15,239 nucleotides of DNA, from the NCBI GenBank assembly GCA_037969175.1, contig JBBKWX010000230.1:1-15239 (forward strand). The letters are read 5' to 3'. Both the position numbers and the translations under genes were made by a program. This DNA is from JBBKWX01 sp037969175. GTDB taxonomy: Bacteria; Bacteroidota; Bacteroidia; AKYH767-A; JBBKVM01. Within the stretch, counting starts at the first letter, position 1; the number at the start of each line of letters is the position of its first letter. Below, one piece after another: positions 14,488 through 15,239 of this stretch. The notes beneath the pieces are model-generated. The model had not been told where the DNA came from and did not search any database. It saw only the letters and a list, made by a program, of their open reading frames with translations.

Positions 14488-14496
14488 TTAATTACT
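14483..14496. repeat. Perfect 14-bp palindrome at the convergent stop codons
   Basis: AGTAATTAATTACT (14483-14496) equals its own reverse complement. The stop TAA of the forward gene (14485-14487) and the stop TAA of the reverse gene (14488-14490 as TTA) both lie inside it. It is AT-rich and has no U-tract immediately after it, so it is not a standard terminator. Confidence 0.6.
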
Positions 14497-15213
14497 GGCT
14501 TTTGTCCTGTTTTTACTACTCTTCAGGTTGAGCATTTCAACAAATAAAGAAAATGCCATAGCGAAGTATACATATCCTTTTGGTACATCCACATCAAATG
14601 CCTCAGCAACCAGCAACAAACCGATCATCAACAGAAATGATAAGGCCAGCATCTTAACAGTAGGATGATCATTTACAAAATCACTTATTTTCTTGGCAAA
14701 AAGTACCATTACGATCATGCTCAATATAACAGCCAGGATCATAATACTGACCTCTTTCACTAAACCAACTGCTGTAAGAATACTATCGAATGAAAATACC
14801 ATATCGATCAAAGTTATTTGAACTATTGCAGCAGTAAATCCTCCTTTAAATGCCTTCTTTGCATCGGATTCATCCTCCCCTTCTACTTTATGATGGATCT
14901 CCATGGTTGATTTATACAAGAGAAATAAACCCCCTATCAACAAAATAATATCTCTCCCGCTCAATTCCTGATTCATCACAATAAGCCAAGGTTCTTTCAT
15001 ACTGATGATCCAGGTAATTCCAAGTAATAACAAGATTCGCATAACAAGAGCCATAGCAAGTCCAAGATTCCTTGCATTTCTCTGTTGTTCAACCGGAAGT
15101 TTACCTGTCAGAATAGAAATAAAAACAATGTTATCTATTCCCAGAACCACCTCCATTAAGGTGAGTGTTAATAGACTGATAAGTCCCTCCGTAGAAAGTA
15201 TTGCCTCAAACAT
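14488..15213 (-). CDS. TerC-family integral membrane protein (likely metal ion exporter)
   Basis: The product is 241 aa with about seven membrane helices. The TerC family signatures are E21 and GIDN (25-28) in LMEVVLGIDNIVF, and D137 with FSFDSI (141-145 region) in LIDMVFSFDSILTAVG, which in related proteins form the acidic membrane site. A polar, acidic loop with HHKVEGEDESDAKK lies near 107-120. Family members include tellurite-resistance TerC and manganese exporters; recent work on Bacillus relatives supports Mn2+ export that helps load secreted metalloproteins. Which ion is moved here is not visible. The ATG at 15213 lies 16 nt after TACTTTTG, a full -7 match. The gene converges on the LiaF-like gene with no gap at all. 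Confidence 0.9.
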   Translation of the reverse strand: MFEAILSTEGLISLLTLTLMEVVLGIDNIVFISILTGKLPVEQQRNARNLGLAMALVMRILLLLGITWIISMKEPWLIVMNQELSGRDIILLIGGLFLLYKSTMEIHHKVEGEDESDAKKAFKGGFTAAIVQITLIDMVFSFDSILTAVGLVKEVSIMILAVILSMIVMVLFAKKISDFVNDHPTVKMLALSFLLMIGLLLVAEAFDVDVPKGYVYFAMAFSLFVEMLNLKSSKNRTKASN

Positions 15214-15229
15214 AGAATTGTATTTTGAA

Positions 15230-15237
15230 CAAAAGTA
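15230..15237 (-). promoter_or_regulatory. Predicted -7 element TACTTTTG for the terC-like gene
   Basis: The reverse strand reads TACTTTTG, a full TAnnTTTG match, 16 nt before the ATG at 15213. This would give a leader of about 10 nt. The -33 region is beyond the window edge. Confidence 0.5.
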
Positions 15238-15239
15238 GA

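Noticed and set aside
1..15239. Mobile elements, CRISPR arrays, tRNA/rRNA genes, toxin-antitoxin or defence systems
   Set aside because: I looked for terminal repeats, regularly spaced repeats, transposase or nuclease motifs and RNA-gene signatures and saw none.

Overview
This window comes from a chromosome of the phylum Bacteroidota. Evidence: (i) several genes are preceded by the Bacteroidota-type -7 promoter element TAnnTTTG, with no clear Shine-Dalgarno sequence; (ii) one secreted protein carries a type IX secretion (T9SS) C-terminal sorting domain and an Omp28-like N-terminal domain; (iii) YebC has the N-terminus usual in this phylum (MGRAFEKRRARK). The DNA is AT-rich and uniform in style. 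I see no insertion sequence, integrase, phage gene, CRISPR array, tRNA or rRNA. It reads as an ordinary housekeeping and accessory chromosome segment.

Layout. 1-1039 (-): the 5' part of an outer-membrane beta-barrel gene (DUF5723-like), cut by the window edge. 1161-1868 (+): yebC. 1871-3271 (-): a GlcD-type FAD-linked 2-hydroxyacid dehydrogenase, convergent with yebC. 3332-6519 (+): a dipeptidyl-peptidase IV homologue and a Na+/Ca2+ antiporter, overlapping by GTGA. 6539-7471 (-): an exported protein of unknown function. 7568-8671 (-): the Omp28/T9SS protein, followed by the only clear intrinsic terminator in the window. 8738-9598 (-): a tandem universal stress protein. 9599-9910: intergenic. 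9911-11311 (+): a beta-CASP metallo-beta-lactamase ribonuclease. 11316-12774 (-): a second tandem Usp overlapping miaE by 26 bp. 12870-14487 (+): a membrane fatty-acid desaturase and a small LiaF-like membrane protein. 14488-15213 (-): a TerC-family transporter.

How genes may work together. The stretch 8.7-14.5 kb is the most coherent. It holds two tandem Usp proteins, a beta-CASP RNase, MiaE (an O2-dependent diiron tRNA hydroxylase), a diiron desaturase that also needs O2, and a LiaF-like membrane protein. A stress or oxygen/temperature adaptation locus is a reasonable inference, but I saw no shared regulatory motif that proves it. The other genes look like independent one- or two-gene units.

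Most notable non-coding signals: -7 elements ending only 4-6 nt before the ATG of four genes, which predicts leaderless or nearly leaderless mRNAs; an interrupted inverted repeat between the promoter and start codon of the desaturase gene; and convergent gene pairs that abut by 0-19 bp with no intrinsic terminator, one with its stop codons inside a perfect 14-bp palindrome. I did not find a clearly novel multi-gene system.
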